From contig OX235265.1 of the NCBI GenBank assembly GCA_944472135.2, positions 42,195,459 to 42,259,458 of the forward strand: a DNA stretch of 64,000 nucleotides, read 5' to 3'. Shown piece after piece: positions 39,701 through 54,700 of the stretch. A program made the position numbers and the translations under genes. Position 1 is the first letter of the stretch; each line of letters begins with the position of its first letter. This stretch comes from Trichobilharzia regenti. Lineage: Eukaryota > Platyhelminthes > Trematoda > Strigeidida > Schistosomatidae. Below the pieces are notes generated by a model, which had not been told where the DNA came from, ran no database searches, and was given only the letters and a program-made list of their open reading frames with translations.

Positions 39701-42700
39701 ATATCCTGTGACAGAATGGTCTCTGAACTGAAGCTCAAACCATTCCACTATGATAATTCTGCTTTGTCTCCTTCAAGAAATCCATGGCATCTGGTTGAAA
39801 GCCAATTGTAAGATGTTCAGAAGTACATTTTAGGACCCAGTGACATAACTGAAGAATAGTTATCTCATTTATTGGCACACGTTGCCACCCACAATCAGGC
39901 CATTCTACAAGTTTAGTAGGACTTTCGCATCAGGAGCTTGTAAACATTTTCAAAACGCGCAAGAGTAGATAATACCAATAGAGGTTATGTCTTAATCGGG
40001 TAAAACAAACCGAACGAGAGAAAATATATGCAGTAGAGAGATGGAAGTTTTTAGTAGCCCATGTTTTGAGCAGGTTGGCGATATCAATAAAATGACGTAA
40101 TTCACTTAAAACATCTATTGTGTGAACACAGCTCACTTCAGACATTTTGATCACACATGTATCACTCATACATATTAACATATAAACGTGAACAGTGTAT
40201 ACGAGGTCAAAATTGAATCGATAGAGGTTAAAATATTTAAAGGTTAAGATCATAGTAAAAAAGGGAGAAATGTTAGTGAAAACATTATTTCATAAAAATG
40301 AACTTTAGTTTTAAAATTGGATTACTGAGTTACGTGATAAAAATGTTATAAAAAGCACATAACACAGTTGATATAAGTATAAAACTTGGGCACTGAGGTA
40401 GAGCATAACTCTCATCCATAATGGAGTTATACACATAACACAGGTTTAAGCCTTTTTATGGCTAGGGCTTCAACAAATCTAACTGTATGATGCAAATGTG
40501 TTTGATGTATTGGTTACTGTATTCAATTAAACCATCATAATAGTAAATATACGAACTTATGAAGAAAAAAAAGCGTGATTGTACAACTTTTGAGAATGAA
40601 ACCACTGCAACGATATCTCTAAATCTCAAAATTATATGTTATTGCTTTGAATGTAACTTGGTAATTCAATTTGAAAACTAAAAGGTTTACTTTACTCAGT
40701 AATATTTTCATCCCGCTTTTTTTACGATCTTGACCTCTATACACTTTGGCCCTTTTTACTCTGTTAACTTTTATATAAATGTGTATGACAAGTACGTGTG
40801 TGTGTGTGTAGCCACAATGTCCAGAGTGAGATGCGCAAATACCGTTAGATATTTCAGACAAATTACGTCAACTTATTTTTCGTTAAGATTCGTGATAAGA
40901 ACTACTTGCTTTAATTTTCATATTACATATTTTTCATCACACTATTCCAATTGAAACTCAGACAAATAACTAAATGAAAAAGATGTAAACGGCGAGGGAA
41001 ATTTTCTTTTCGACGATTCATTTTAATAAGCTATATAAAAGTTCATGAGACCAATCAGATACTGGTAGTATTTGTCGTCGAAAATGTCAGCTGAATCACT
41101 GGCAATTCAGGATCTGAATCCGGAACTCTGCATTCAAAAGCACTACATACATTCCTCGCCCTACTGTGACCGGAATAACGTTCTCACTATAATTTATTAT
41201 TATTCTCCTTATCCCTATTCTATTATCACTCTTCTACTGTTTACTAATAACATTGTGTTTTCATACAGATTTTATAAAAACGCTTTATCTTCTTTCCACT
41301 AGTTCTTATCCACTCTACACACCTATATTGATTAGTCATTTTCTCACACTTATTACGTCATGCCAACTTCTGCCCCCTTTTTTAATTTTCTAATGAGTCA
41401 CCCATTTTTAGACTACGCCTTACATAACGTAATACGTTTTCGAAGATAAATTTTACCAGTATCTGATCGGTCTTATGAATTCTTTATTAAATATAATTAC
41501 GATTGTACAACAGCTTATGAAAATGAATCGTCGAAAAGAAAATTTTTTTCGCTGTTTACATCTTTTACTTTTGACTCACTATGGAAATATTTCGGTCAAA
41601 TAATTATATTTGATTGCATGGAGGATTTCATCATGAACTGACATCAGTTAGACAACCACTGGAAAACCTGAGAGTACTGGACACCCATTTCGTCCTAGTT
41701 TGGGACTCTTCATCAGTACGCACCCATCGGGGTTCGAACCGAGGACCTATTGGTTACACGGCGAATTCGTATACCATTGAACCACTGGTACCCTATCCAA
41801 TGGTCCTTGAATTGTAACTTCTGCCAATTCACGACATAGCGCGACCATTTCGCCATGTCGTCTTCGATGTGTTACTGCCTCATCTTCAACCTGTTGTACC
41901 CTACTGGTCACGGCTTCCCACTAGGACCCCAAATAATCATATTTCAGTTAAGGGGAGAGTGGTGGAAAAACAGGAAGCAACGCATAAAATCACTGACTAC
42001 CGGGAAAAAGCCCGTATAATTCAAATCTTTCTTACATATAAAGTCTTTATATGCTGTTACTGTGACTGTTCAATGAGGGATAGAGTTAGGAAAAGTGATA
42101 GTCATCATTGGTATTCAATTCAGTTGCCTCACTTAGATCAGTTCCATTATTTATTCTTAGCTATGTTTGCATTTCCCGTTGTCAGTATCTGTCGGCTTCT
42201 AGTATGGATACCTCTATGATGCCTGGGGACTTAATTGATGTTATTTTCGTTAATGGTGACTAGCACTGAAATCTTGGATGCGACTGGATTCCCACTGAGT
42301 GATGGTATTCCTATTGAGACTCGGATCCTTCACTCGTTATTAGTCTTTGAAATGTATAAATGTAATATTATTTCATATTTTGACTAATATATCAATTTTT
42401 CCTTCTAATACTTTTTTCTCTCTTTGTTTATTATTCTATTATTTGTTAAATTTTCAGAGTTTTCTTGAAGATGAAGTGAAGTGTTTACTCCGGGAACGGA
42501 ATGATTTAGCTGCTCTGTTGAATCATTTTGAACGACAACTTCATGATGTATGCACATCGGCTATGTGGTACCTTTTCATACTAGTGTTATAATGGAAAAG
42601 ATTCTTACTTACTTATGGTTTATAGTATTGTTTATAGTATTTATTACTTGATCAGTATTATTTTTCGTTCCAGTTGAATTATTGTTTTTAACAATAATTA

Positions 42701-45700
42701 AGCGAGTAGACTATAGAAAAAGTGTTTTGGCAGTAAGGTGTTCTAATAAAATGTATCTAGGATAATTGTACACTGTGATTTACGCAGCTACATTTTATAG
42801 CCAATGGTTTGACTTTTGTACTTCATAACCTCTAATACCTCTAAACAGACTTCTTTGAACCAATCAAGAGTCAAGATAAAATTAAATTCTTACGAGTTTC
42901 CGAATCTGCACTCCTACTGTATTATGGATGACCATGGTCAGTGCATGTACTCTTTAAAGAAAGTTAACTCTATAAATTTTTATGTATACACGTAGAGATT
43001 TTTCACAAAATATTTATGTTAACATTGATGCTTTCGTAAAAGGAATACATGCGTTCAAAGTTTATGAAACGTGTTAAGAAACTTTGGCAGTATAGCGTGA
43101 GATGTGAATGTAGAATAGATGATTCAACTAGACGAATCCATGATAGTTCATTTAGTCCAAAAGCTTAGCAACACTGCTCAGCACCGTTTACTGCATAATT
43201 TGCAGTTGATATGTCTCCGACTTATAAGAACAGTCCTGTAATATTATGTTTATAATTTTTTTAATGTTATTCGATAGAATTAGGTGCAATATGTACTAAA
43301 TACGGAAAATTCTGCACTGTAATAATAATAATAATAATAATTTTCTTTATTCCAAAATAGTACTTGTGATACAGAAAGGAATTCTCAGCATTTCACTACA
43401 GTATTGCATCCAGTTAGTACATTAACAATAAATAAAATTCTACATAAATTATCGGTAATCTCAATCAGTTATGACAACAACATATTAGCATATCGGCAGC
43501 AAAGCCAAAAGTGAACAGAATGTTTGAAGGTGTTAGAAAAGTAGATACTTGCATATTTACTAGCGTAAGCGGTAACAAAAAGGTCGAGATATACAAACTG
43601 TGAAAGAGCAAAGAAGCATGTTTTAAGTAAAAAAATAAAAAGAGAGAAGGAAAAGAAAGAAAGAAAACGTACCTATAAATGATATGAGTTGGAAAGACGA
43701 GATCCAGTTGTTCTACTGACTATTTAATAAGTCATAATTTTCACGCCTGATGCTTTCTTTATCACACAGAACACGAGCTAAGTAAGGTATGGTTGAGTTT
43801 TTGTACTTTCTAGTGCGAGCATATAGTTTTATACATAGCCTTCTGGTCCTGCCCAATCACATACAAGGGGAGAATTTTGAATGAAGAGGATGGTGTGAGT
43901 TAGATAAAATGGATTTAGCCCATTTTTCACATAAGTCCAAGTGCCTGTTGACGAGAATATTAACAAGCTGGTTAAGTGTCACGTTGCTTACCCTGCTGAC
44001 AACCTTTAACATCTTGCATAATAAGTTATAATCTTTCTTCACTAGCCCAGGAAAAACTAAGGGGGAACAATAGAGAATAATAGGCAGGCTGTAACATTAG
44101 TAATGTTCTGGAATAAAGCACATTATTATTATCATGATTGAATAATTTCATACTCCATTAAACGTTTCTCCTCATCGGTGTGTGCAATTAATTTTGATCT
44201 GAAGCGTTTCTCAACACTCTACTTCGAAGTATTTATGATTTCAAGGATTATCACTGGACTCACTGCTTAGTTTAAAACCTTTGACACGGCTATCATCACG
44301 TCGTTTGTAGCTCAGATGGATGAATTTGATTTAGTTTTGTTCTCTGAGCTGACTGATTAAATTGTGAATCTTTTGTCGTCCTTCTAGACAGCATCTTCAA
44401 CGCAGCTTCACAATTAAATCAATCAGTTGAGAGAACACAACTAAGTTAAAATACTCATTGCATTTGTATTCTCAATTTTCAAGTCCATTATGCATAATCT
44501 GTTAGAAGTTGTTCTATAGTCATTTGTGGTGTTTGATGTATGTCTTAAATGTTCATACATAGTCTTTTTATACTGTATTTGTGAACATCACTGTACTCTT
44601 TAGCGTAACTTATATCTTGTGGAGATTATTTCTTCAAAGACGCGGTAATACAACTATGACTGGTGGTGTCTCATAACTGTTTTCTAATGTTTACATCACT
44701 ACTCATCCCATTGGTTTTCCTTATCATGGCTTTCTTGATTATGGCATTACACCAGCACATTGAAAATACCATTGGCAATCACTTTTTCTGGAATAATTGA
44801 ACTATCAAGGATTTTCGCAATCGACTTTTATGTGTTGGAGTCGTTAATTAGCCTTTGTCTAGTGTCCACTAATTTTTTTAATGTGCTTATGTGTGATGAA
44901 ATAATTTGATAATCTCCTGGTTTAGTCGGTTCTAAGGCAAAAACAAATCTGTTATTTGTTGTTACTCAAATAGATTTTGTTGATTTCTATATGGATATTG
45001 CGATCACCTCATCATCATCATCCACTGAACTGTCTGTTTTTCTGTTTTCGACATAGAACTTTGCACAAATGTGCGGAAGTTCAAGTCGCTACACTCCGTT
45101 TAGCACGCGAAGCAAGAGAAGAAAGTACAAGAAAAGCATAATAGAAACAGTGAGCAGAGGTGTGAGACAAAGGAGTAATAACGAAGAACAATATAGTTTC
45201 ACTGGAGACCATAGGTCACAAGGAGTGGATGCATCTGCGCCACTGAGAACGATTTTGAGCCATATCACCAATAGTTTCCAGTCATTGGTTTTTACCGTCC
45301 CGAGGACCCTAGTCTGGAAGTCTACACCTTCCTACGTGGCTTAGACCAACTGTTGTGGATTTCATTGACTGGTGCCAAGTTTTTGTTTGACCGCCGCTAG
45401 CTTTTTTCCAGCCTGACCCTATATCCGCTAAATCCACTGAACTATATTATTAACAATGTATGAATATTAATTGAATTTTAGGTTTTCCCGTCGATTAATT
45501 GGATGGAAGTGCTCGGTCTCAAGTTGACAGGTCGACTTCTTGTGCAGATGCTTCGACGATGTCTGTGCATTTAATTCGAATTTAATTGGTGAATGGTGAC
45601 TAACAGTGGAATCCAGAACAACGCTCACTTCATCCTAGATAGGACTCGTCATCTGGATGTACATGTATTTCCCAGTGAGTGATGGTTTTCCCACCGAGGC

Positions 45701-48700
45701 TCGAACCCAGTATCTGTAGTTTCGAACGCCAAAGCGTGATCTTGTAATGTGGCCCAAGTGGTCTAGTGGATAACGATCTGACGTTTGAAACTATGGGCAC
45801 TGAGTTCGAGCCTCGGTGGGAAAATCATAACTTACTGGGAAATGCATGTACATCAGATGACGAGTCCCAAGTAGGACGAAATTCGCATTATCCTGGATTC
45901 CACTGCTATTCACCATCCATCGATTAAATGTATGAATATTAGTTTACTATCCTATTGTCGGCTGATTATTCTGTAATCTGTGCTATTTTTCAACTAGTTC
46001 ATTCATTAAATATTTTTCTCTCTGTATAGATTCAAGGTAATGTTCGTGTTCTCACGAGTGAACGTGATACGCTTGTTGAACAACTATCCCAAGTAAGACA
46101 GTTAACTTATCCCTGTCATTTCTGTTAATTATCAAATTGTAATCTTTTCAGGATTTCATCATGAACTGAAATCGGTTAGAGAACCGTTGAAAAATCTGTG
46201 AGTACTGGACAACTATTTTGCTCCTAGTTTAGGACTCTTCGTCAGTACAAACCCACCGGAAATAATTGTTTCCTTTAAAAATCTACTGAAAGATACTAAA
46301 ATGCCTTACTTTTATGGAACAAATATCAGTCATTCGGAAACATGATGCCTTTTTAGTCTCTGTTTAGCAACTGTCGGATAAAGTTATCGCTGCCCCTGTA
46401 ATAATTGCAAATTGTTTTTATTCATTTTCAAAATTTTAGTAACCTTGTTGATAACTTCTTCATTATTTTTACTATCTTTTTTCATAATTATGTCATTCTG
46501 TAGCTTTCTGATATTTGTCAAATTCTGTGATATCTTGCCAAGAAGTTCAAGTCGTGAATAAGCTTTTATCTATGTTGTCAACGGAATCAACTACTAGTTA
46601 CTAGTGTGACGCGTTTAGTCCTTTCTTTGGTGGAGACTGAATTCTATTAGTCAGGTTTGCAACGTGGCCACCATTTTAGTTAGCTCACCATCACGGTGCA
46701 CATTGATTTGATGATATTAGATAGTTGGGGGCAATCAGCAGGAAGCCTTGGACCTAGGTTTCGTGCTAGTTGGCACTCACCAGTCAGCAAGGCGTATCTG
46801 CAACCTTGAAGAAACTCATGTCCATTCTAAGATTCGAAGCCGCGTCACCCAGTGCTTCAGTTAAAGACGTTACTGCTGAGCTATTCGGGCTCGCGATTGA
46901 CCTCCTGTAGGACTGTAGTGGGTATTTTCATCAACTACTACTATGGCGCATACTACTGATGAGATTTTTCAGTAGTATATAAAGAGACGCTCATCAGCGT
47001 AAAAATACCATATAGCCGGAAAACAGGTTTGGCGTCAAAGAGAACAAGTTATTCCGCCTTGCAACAAAACATGAGAGACATAAAAAGGAAGACAAAGAAA
47101 CACCATACAAAAGAAAGAAGTGTCACAACATGGAGGATCTGTGCAAATAATGATTTGCAGATAAGGTGTACATAATTTCCCTATATAGGGATACCAAATT
47201 CCATACGAACATTTCTTTACTACATCTTCTACCGTTACACTATTAATATTATTGATAAAGCTGTTAAGTGGAAAATAGGCTTTATTTCATACATTTGGTT
47301 CCCTTGATAAATTTTGATAGAGAAAGAAAGACCAGATTTACAGTATAAAATGATATCAGTCTATTTCACAGGTTCTCATCGGCTGCAAACTACCTGAAAA
47401 TACACTGGTTATAAATAATAACATCTCATACTTCCTTGTTTGAAAGGTAATAGAGAAGACATTATAAGGTGAACGCATCTGGAATAGAAGTATTATAATC
47501 TAAGTCACCATCAATTTATATACTGTCAAACTATGAAAAAAGAAAAAGGGGGGGTTAGAGAAGACAGAAAAATCTAATAAATAGTGTCAACATGGCAACT
47601 CAAGAAGGCCAAAGTTCATCAATTTGAAAATTTGCTCAGTGAGTTGAGCTCACTAGTGTGTATAACTAGGGAGAGAGATTGACCACACTCTCTTTCTGTA
47701 TGCATAAGTTTGGTCTGTGACGTTTGATTGCATTTGCTTCAGCAAATCGTAGTAGATTCGCTGTCCTTTGTATGTTTAGTATTTTGAAGGATTTAGAAAT
47801 CTCGACAAAATGACCCGTATCCACAAGGTGTCTGGTAATTGCACTTTGTAAATATCTGCCTCCTTTTAGGCATAAGTTTCTCGGAATATGCTCTGAAAAC
47901 CGGATAGAAGCCCTTCTTTCTGTCCTTCCAATGTACTTGCTGCCGCAGGTACACGTAAATTTATAAATGCAGGGTACTTATCCAGTTTCGATTGCCTTAT
48001 AGAGCATGTAGTACTGTATAGTGTCACCAGATTGGCTGCAAGGAAGCATCTCTTTATTGCTCCCTTCATCATCTTTTCTATCTTTTGCGATACTGTTTCT
48101 CCTTTGTATGGGAGGCAAATGAACACTTTCTTCTTCTCAACTGTTGGAGATTTCTCTTTCTCATCTCTTTCTTTGCTGTACTTTAGGATAAATCCTTTTG
48201 GATACCCGTTTTCCTTAAGGCATTTTTCAACAAAGCTTAATTCTCCTTCTACATTGTTAGGCGAACATAACTTCCTGGCCCTGTCATCCAGTGTCCTTAC
48301 TAATCCCCGCTTATAGCTCATAAGGCAGAAGCTGTTGTAATGAAGGTATTGTCCGGTCCAAGTTTCTTTCCTGTAGATGGACTTTTCGACCGTTCCATCG
48401 TTTCTTCTGTTTACATTTAGGTCCAGGAAATTGAACTCATCGTTGTGTTCGTATTCCAGGTAGTTTGCAGCTGATGAGAACCTGTGAAATAGGCTTTATA
48501 TTAGAAGAAATAGATCAACTTCTATAATATGACATTTATGTAAACACTAAATGAATAATACACGTAAATGCAATATTCATTCTAAAGTTATTTTGCGATA
48601 TTTAGGAGCTTTTGATCACTGACATATATTTATCTTCTTTAAGTGAGCATAAAATTTATGTCCTTAATTGCTCCAACTGATCGTCCACGCTATTGCTAAA

Positions 48701-51700
48701 TTCCACTGATAATATAGTTTCCATACATTATTTCTTTTTCATTTATAACTATTTTTCCAATATTCAGGTTAAATTCGATCTGTCAGAAGCAAATAAATGT
48801 CTACTTGAAGCAGCAAAGCAGAAAGAAAAGTGTATACATGATAATCCAATACCTGTTTCCAATTGCCTACATTCAGCCATTAACCAGTGGAATCAGAAAC
48901 TGGATGCTGAACACTGTAAGACTGTTCAAAACCTACATCTTATGACTACAGAAAGGAATTCATTACGTGAACAATTGAATACCTTGACTACTGAGTATGT
49001 TAATGAGAAAGCCCATTTACTTCAATGCTTAGAGGATAATAAACGCCAATTAGAAAGTGTTAAGCAAAATGAACATTTACTAGAACAACGTATTGCAGAG
49101 TTAACTAAGTCTGTTGTGGATACGAAAAGCGAACGTGATAAACTGGTAAGTGGAGAGTGTTCATGAGTTTATTGTCTGTAGCATAAACAGATACAAAAAT
49201 GTGTTATATGAATACATTGTTGGGTATAAATCATTTTTGTGTGTGTGTATCGATAACTCACTTTGAGGATAGGTAACAACTTTGACAGTTATCATCGTAT
49301 GTCGGCTTCCATACATTCATTCCATTAAGCCATAAAGGGCTTTGTAGTTTTGTGTTACTTGTGACCAAAGGGCGGGTGTACTGCTTTTATGGCTGTGAGA
49401 CCTGGCCATTGAGCGGGGAAGGCATGAAAAGATTAGCTGTCTTCGATCATAGATGCCTCTGTTCTATTTCCTGTGTGAAGTGGTATAATGGGGTGAGCAA
49501 TATTGAGATTAGGCGAGTTCATTAGACGAGGCTGTGAAGTTACACCGATTGAAATGGTTAGGACATGCGTTACGTATGCCTAGTCATCGCCTTCCTCGAC
49601 CAACGGGCAATGTTAACAGACATAGGGTCAGGCTGGAAAAGAGCTAGCGGAAGTCAAACCAAAACATAGCACCAGTCAATGAAATCCACAACAGTTAGTT
49701 TAAGCCACATAGGAGGGTGTAGACTTCCTGTTTGGGGTCCTCGGGACGACAAACACCAATGGCTGGAAACAATTGGTGATATGGCTCAAAGTGATCGTTG
49801 TCAATGGCTGGCGCAGATGCATCCACTCCTTGTGACTTATGATTTCCAATGAAACTATATTATGCATTTCTTCTACTTTCTTCTCTTACTTTGTGTGCTT
49901 TATGGAGTGTAGCGACTCGAACTGTCGCATATCGATGCAAAGTTCTAAATCGAAAACAAACAGACAACAGACTTATTATTAATTTTAACAAGAAACGAAG
50001 GAATTTACTGAACATTAGTCGTTCAGCTGAATAATCTCATGTGTGTTAGCCATTTGATCATGATGTGACATTTTTCGTTATTGCTACTAAATCAGCTGAT
50101 TATCTCTGCATATATTTCAACCCGTCTGAACACCAATGAGGCTTTTATTCTACTCCAATTTTGTCTGACACCTGGTATCACAACGATAGTGCACAAAGCC
50201 TTAAACGGAGATTAATTGCTTATTCTAATTTGCTATTAATTTATTCTAGTCAGAAAGTGAAACATCTTTCTTCTGAAACCAGGCTCCAAGATTCTGAATT
50301 GGGTTACTTCGCAAGAATTTGTTTTCTTGTACTAGGTTGGAGATTCCATTCACTTGTAGATAAAGTTACATTTTTGATTACTTCCAGGCTGCATTGTATG
50401 GTGGGATGGAGTATAACGAAGAAATGTGATTTCTTTCTTCAGTTAGTTTTTAGTCAGATTGCATCTTTTTTTACTTGATAACACAGAAGTATTCATGAAC
50501 AATTCTCATTCAGACATTGATGAAAACAAAAAACACGTGGTGGTTTAGTGAAGAGTCTCTTTTCGGCGAATTCATTTACTTAGCTGTACAGTCGTAATTT
50601 TGAAACTTTTGCATAATTCCATATTATCCTTTGTTTCTATGTGCATCCTAATCACAACTGTATTGCTTTTCAAGTGTTGATTTTTACCGATTTGATTGGT
50701 TACAGGATTTCATCATGAGCTGACATAAGTTAGAGAACCATTGGTAAACCTGGGAGTACTGGACAGCTGTTTCAGCCTACTTTGGGACTCTTTTAACCAG
50801 AAGATCCTAGGTTCGAATTCCGGTGGATGCGTACTGATGAAGAGTCCCAAACTAGGACGAAACAGCTGTTCAGTACTCCCAGGTTCTCCAGTGGTTCTCT
50901 AACTAATGTCAGCTCATAATGAAATCCTGTATTACTTCTATTCAATTTCCTTTATGTGTTGATTAGCATTAATCACTGTTTTTTAACAACATATATCACC
51001 GCCACCCTCTTACCAATCTTCACCCCTCCTAGTTACAGTTTGACTACTCAGCACATTTTTCAAATGCCCTAACGGTAATAACCCTAACTTATTTTCATTT
51101 TCTCGGACAAACCTGATGTACACATACATAGAAAATAAGGAAGTATAGTTGCGATTGTGCAGCTAAGTAAATGTATTCGCCGAAAACGGACTGTTCGTTG
51201 AACTACGTGTTTTGTTTTCATTAACACAGAAGTACGTAGATTAGAATTCATTCAAACAATAGTACAGTTATATTTTAGTGCTTATTAAAATATTAAATTC
51301 ATTAAGAGGATTTTCTCTAGCTGATGCAAAATCTTAAATAAGTGTAAATCAAACAAATTCAACATGTTATCAAATAAAGTTCGTGTATATCCAGTATAGA
51401 CGCTAGGTATATATCCTTACCCAGAACAATAATAGAACTTTCAGAAGTAACATTCCTGTAATAAACTCAATATTGTTCATTCAGTTGAATAGAAATGTCA
51501 TGCTTGTATTCTTCTTTAGGTATCTGTGGAAAGATCGACAGTAAACATGAGTGAATTGGAACAATTTGATAAAGCTTTTACGATTTGAAGAGTGAATATT
51601 TTCTCTAGGCTGGGATTAACTACCGCCTCTCGTATAGATTTCGCCTTGCTTTTTCCGAACCATTCAGAATACTCTTATTGAATGCCTGAATAAAACTTTC

Positions 51701-54700
51701 ATAGATTCATCCTGGACCGAGTTGGAATGATAATCTGAACCTCATGACAAAAAGCTACCTTCCTTTTTGACTGTCACCTGTTAGAGTGTTTCTTAAATTT
51801 GAATCCATATGAACCCTTTTTAAGACGAAGTTGAATCTTTTTATTCTGACCTTCATTTAAAAAAATACGAATTTTTGATCATTTTAACTTCACACATATT
51901 AAGTACTGTATAATATGATTCATATAATCACCAGTATTACAATCTATAAAAAGTGTCTTTCACGTACATTTTATGCGTTTAAAACAGATTGTCAGTTGTG
52001 GATGCTGACAGATAGTTATTCAGACATAATATTAAAATATTCTTTTCGTGCATAAAAATACCAATGAGGCTCGAAGAAATGTTTGTCAGAACAAACGCAT
52101 TTTAGGTACATAGATTTGGTATACTTTATCCTAAATGCTTTATTTACACATCATTTGCAAACTTGTTGAATATCATCACATTCGATGGCTTGTAGGATTC
52201 TGCACAGTGTTTATAACGTCCTTCTCAAAGTTCTCTTCATCGATTGCCTTTTCTCGTGTTCTAAACATACTGTTACTTTTCTGAACTCGCTTACTGATAT
52301 ACTACTTACATCTGATTATAAGTAGCAGTCACCATACTGAGACTTCTGAAGACTGAAAATCATATCATTCAGTACGAACAAAACGTCAGTAGTTCATATG
52401 AGTAATAATTTTAAGCTTTTCTTCTATAGGTACGTACCTTTTTTTCCCTAAGTAAACAGTGTACCTTTCTTTAGGAATTTACAATTTGAAGCATCATAGC
52501 TAAATGAGTATACTTCTTAAAAGTCCTGAAATGTGTGTATTGATGAAAAAGTAATGAGTAATACTTTCTTGCTCAAAAACGAAATTATTGTTATTTATTA
52601 TAGATATTCAGACATCTCTCCTTCTAAAGAAAATCATTGGTCAATCGTTTGATGGAAAAGTGACATTTGGTTGAGTTAACTCGTTGGTGGCACAGTGGTT
52701 AGGAATCTCACCGACCATGCACATGGTCCGAGGTTTGATCCCCTGCCGACGAACACCTGATATCTATGGTCGGCCTGCAAAATTGGGGCTACCGATATCC
52801 ATGCTGAGAATTCCATACTTGTACTAAAAAGTACTGTGTGGAATCAAGCTGTAATCAAAAATAAATGTAAAAAATAAATAAAATATCTTACTCACTTCTT
52901 TATTATTTAAAGGAAATATCTTAAAGAAATCCTGTTCTACACTGTAATTTAATAATGAATACTCTATGCATCCCTCTTTTTTTTAAAAAATCTGTGATAA
53001 GATTGAGAAGTTGAATTGTCTTGAAAATCATTATGCGAATACTGATCAGATCTCAGTTATTGAACGAAATTTACAAACGGTACAAACTCAGCTGGAGAAA
53101 GTTCAAAGAGATTATGAGGTAAGCAGTCTTTCCTATCAGACAAAAAAAGGATTTATTCGTTTGACTGAATTAAATGACATGGTACTAGAATCCATTTTGG
53201 ATGTACTTATCATTAACACGAAGTCAATGAGAAGCTCTTAACTTGAATGTGAATATTCTTATCATCAGTCACAGTGGTGTATGTGCATCCGGAAGGAAAT
53301 TTATGTTGCCACCAAGATTCAATTTTGTGTCAATTACTGTCATATTTAGATCTTAACACCACCATTTTCAACAGTTACAAAAGACTATTTGATTAATAGC
53401 TGGAGACACAAATATTAGCTGATATCATGCATCAATGATGATTCTTGTCAATTCGTTGTTTTCAGTGCCACTACTAGGACCAAACAGCTGTTTAGTACTT
53501 CCTGGTTTTTAATGGTTCTCTGACTGATATGAATCCCTTGTCACATCTTGAAGCCAATCAAATCCCTACAAAGTAATGCTCGGAAACTAATCTGATGCTC
53601 ACTGGTTGCCTAGAGTTCTGGTGAGAAGTCATGACCAGTGGGATCCATCAGGGCGGGTTTGAGGAATAATACTCCTCTCTGACATTGGCTGGGGGTGGAG
53701 CTAAACAGATTAAGAGAATTAAGAGAAGTCAGAATTCATAGGCCATTGGATTACTTTCATCCAGAGGCTCAATGGTCAACGACCTCTTCTCATAACCTGA
53801 AGTCCCTTGGCCTTTTCTTTGGTGTGGTTGTTTGTGCACACTGTGAAGTGTCCCAAACAAAGACAAAACAACCGTCCAGTACTCGCTTGTTCACTGACTG
53901 ATATCATTCCTTGATCAAAACATGAGACTGATCAAATCCCTACAATTTAACACTGAAAAGCATAAAGAATGTGTTAGGCATCCTAGGATTTCCAGTTTGT
54001 ATTCTTCAGCTTACTTCAAAATATTCAATACAGGGACTATGTTAAAAATGCAAATGATTTTTAAAATGCGAAAAATTCCCATCCACATATGGAAATAATA
54101 ATAAATAGTTTAAGGTGAAGACTCGTTTTGGCAAACTTATTTACTTAACTGTAGAATCCCAAATATAATTAACATTTTATGTATGTATATGTGTGTGACG
54201 GGGGTACATTCAGACTGTCGAACATTGCGAAACAAAATAAAAATAAATAAGTTCAAAGTACTTTTTTTACTTCGTGAAAACATTTCAAGTCAGTGAAGAC
54301 TAATCAAATCGTAAATAATGGTGTAAAGGTCAGTAAGTTTAGACTAAGGATTGCGCAATACAACAAAAAGAACGTTCGAAAAAATTGGCTTAGTACAGTT
54401 GAATAATTCTTCACTCGATGACAAAAAACATAATACCATATTCATGTTATTAATCATATATGCATTTTAACATATGCATGATCTTCTCTTTTCTTATTGT
54501 ATGCTAGAAATCGCGTAATGAGTGCACCAGCTTGTATGTAACACTTCGTCAATTGGATCAAGAGAAAGATCATCTTCAAACATGTTTGGATGGGCGAACA
54601 GAACGCTGTATAGCTTTAGAACGTCAGTTAGCCATTTATGAAACACAAGTAAAAGATTTAAAAGTGAGTTCAAACATTCCATTTTATTTTTAATTGAATT

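Larger units (their letters stand above)
45471..45920. mobile_element. composite element with two opposed Sm-alpha-like SINE copies
   Basis: 45471-45590 is shared with 54695-54810. Then a minus copy (about 45590-45735) and a plus copy (about 45745-45920) lie head to head. The plus copy has box A TGGTCTAGTGGATAACG, box B GAGTTCGAGCCTC and a hammerhead relic before CCTGGATTCCACTGC. Confidence 0.8.
50522..51219. mobile_element. foldback element F2 with inverted ends
   Basis: Left arm 50522-50605 and right arm 51140-51219 are reverse complements, core TCTTTTCGGCGAATTCATTT and CTTAGCTGTACA. Same family as F1 by arms and interior. A SINE family C dimer is nested at 50700-50935. Confidence 0.8.

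Noticed and set aside
41869..42219. 116-codon open frame in intron 8
   Set aside because: It has no recognisable domain and lies between a SINE and exon 9 on the coding strand.
50161..50478. 105-codon open frame in intron 11
   Set aside because: No motif, no splice-compatible phase with exons 11 and 12, and composition like the surrounding intron.
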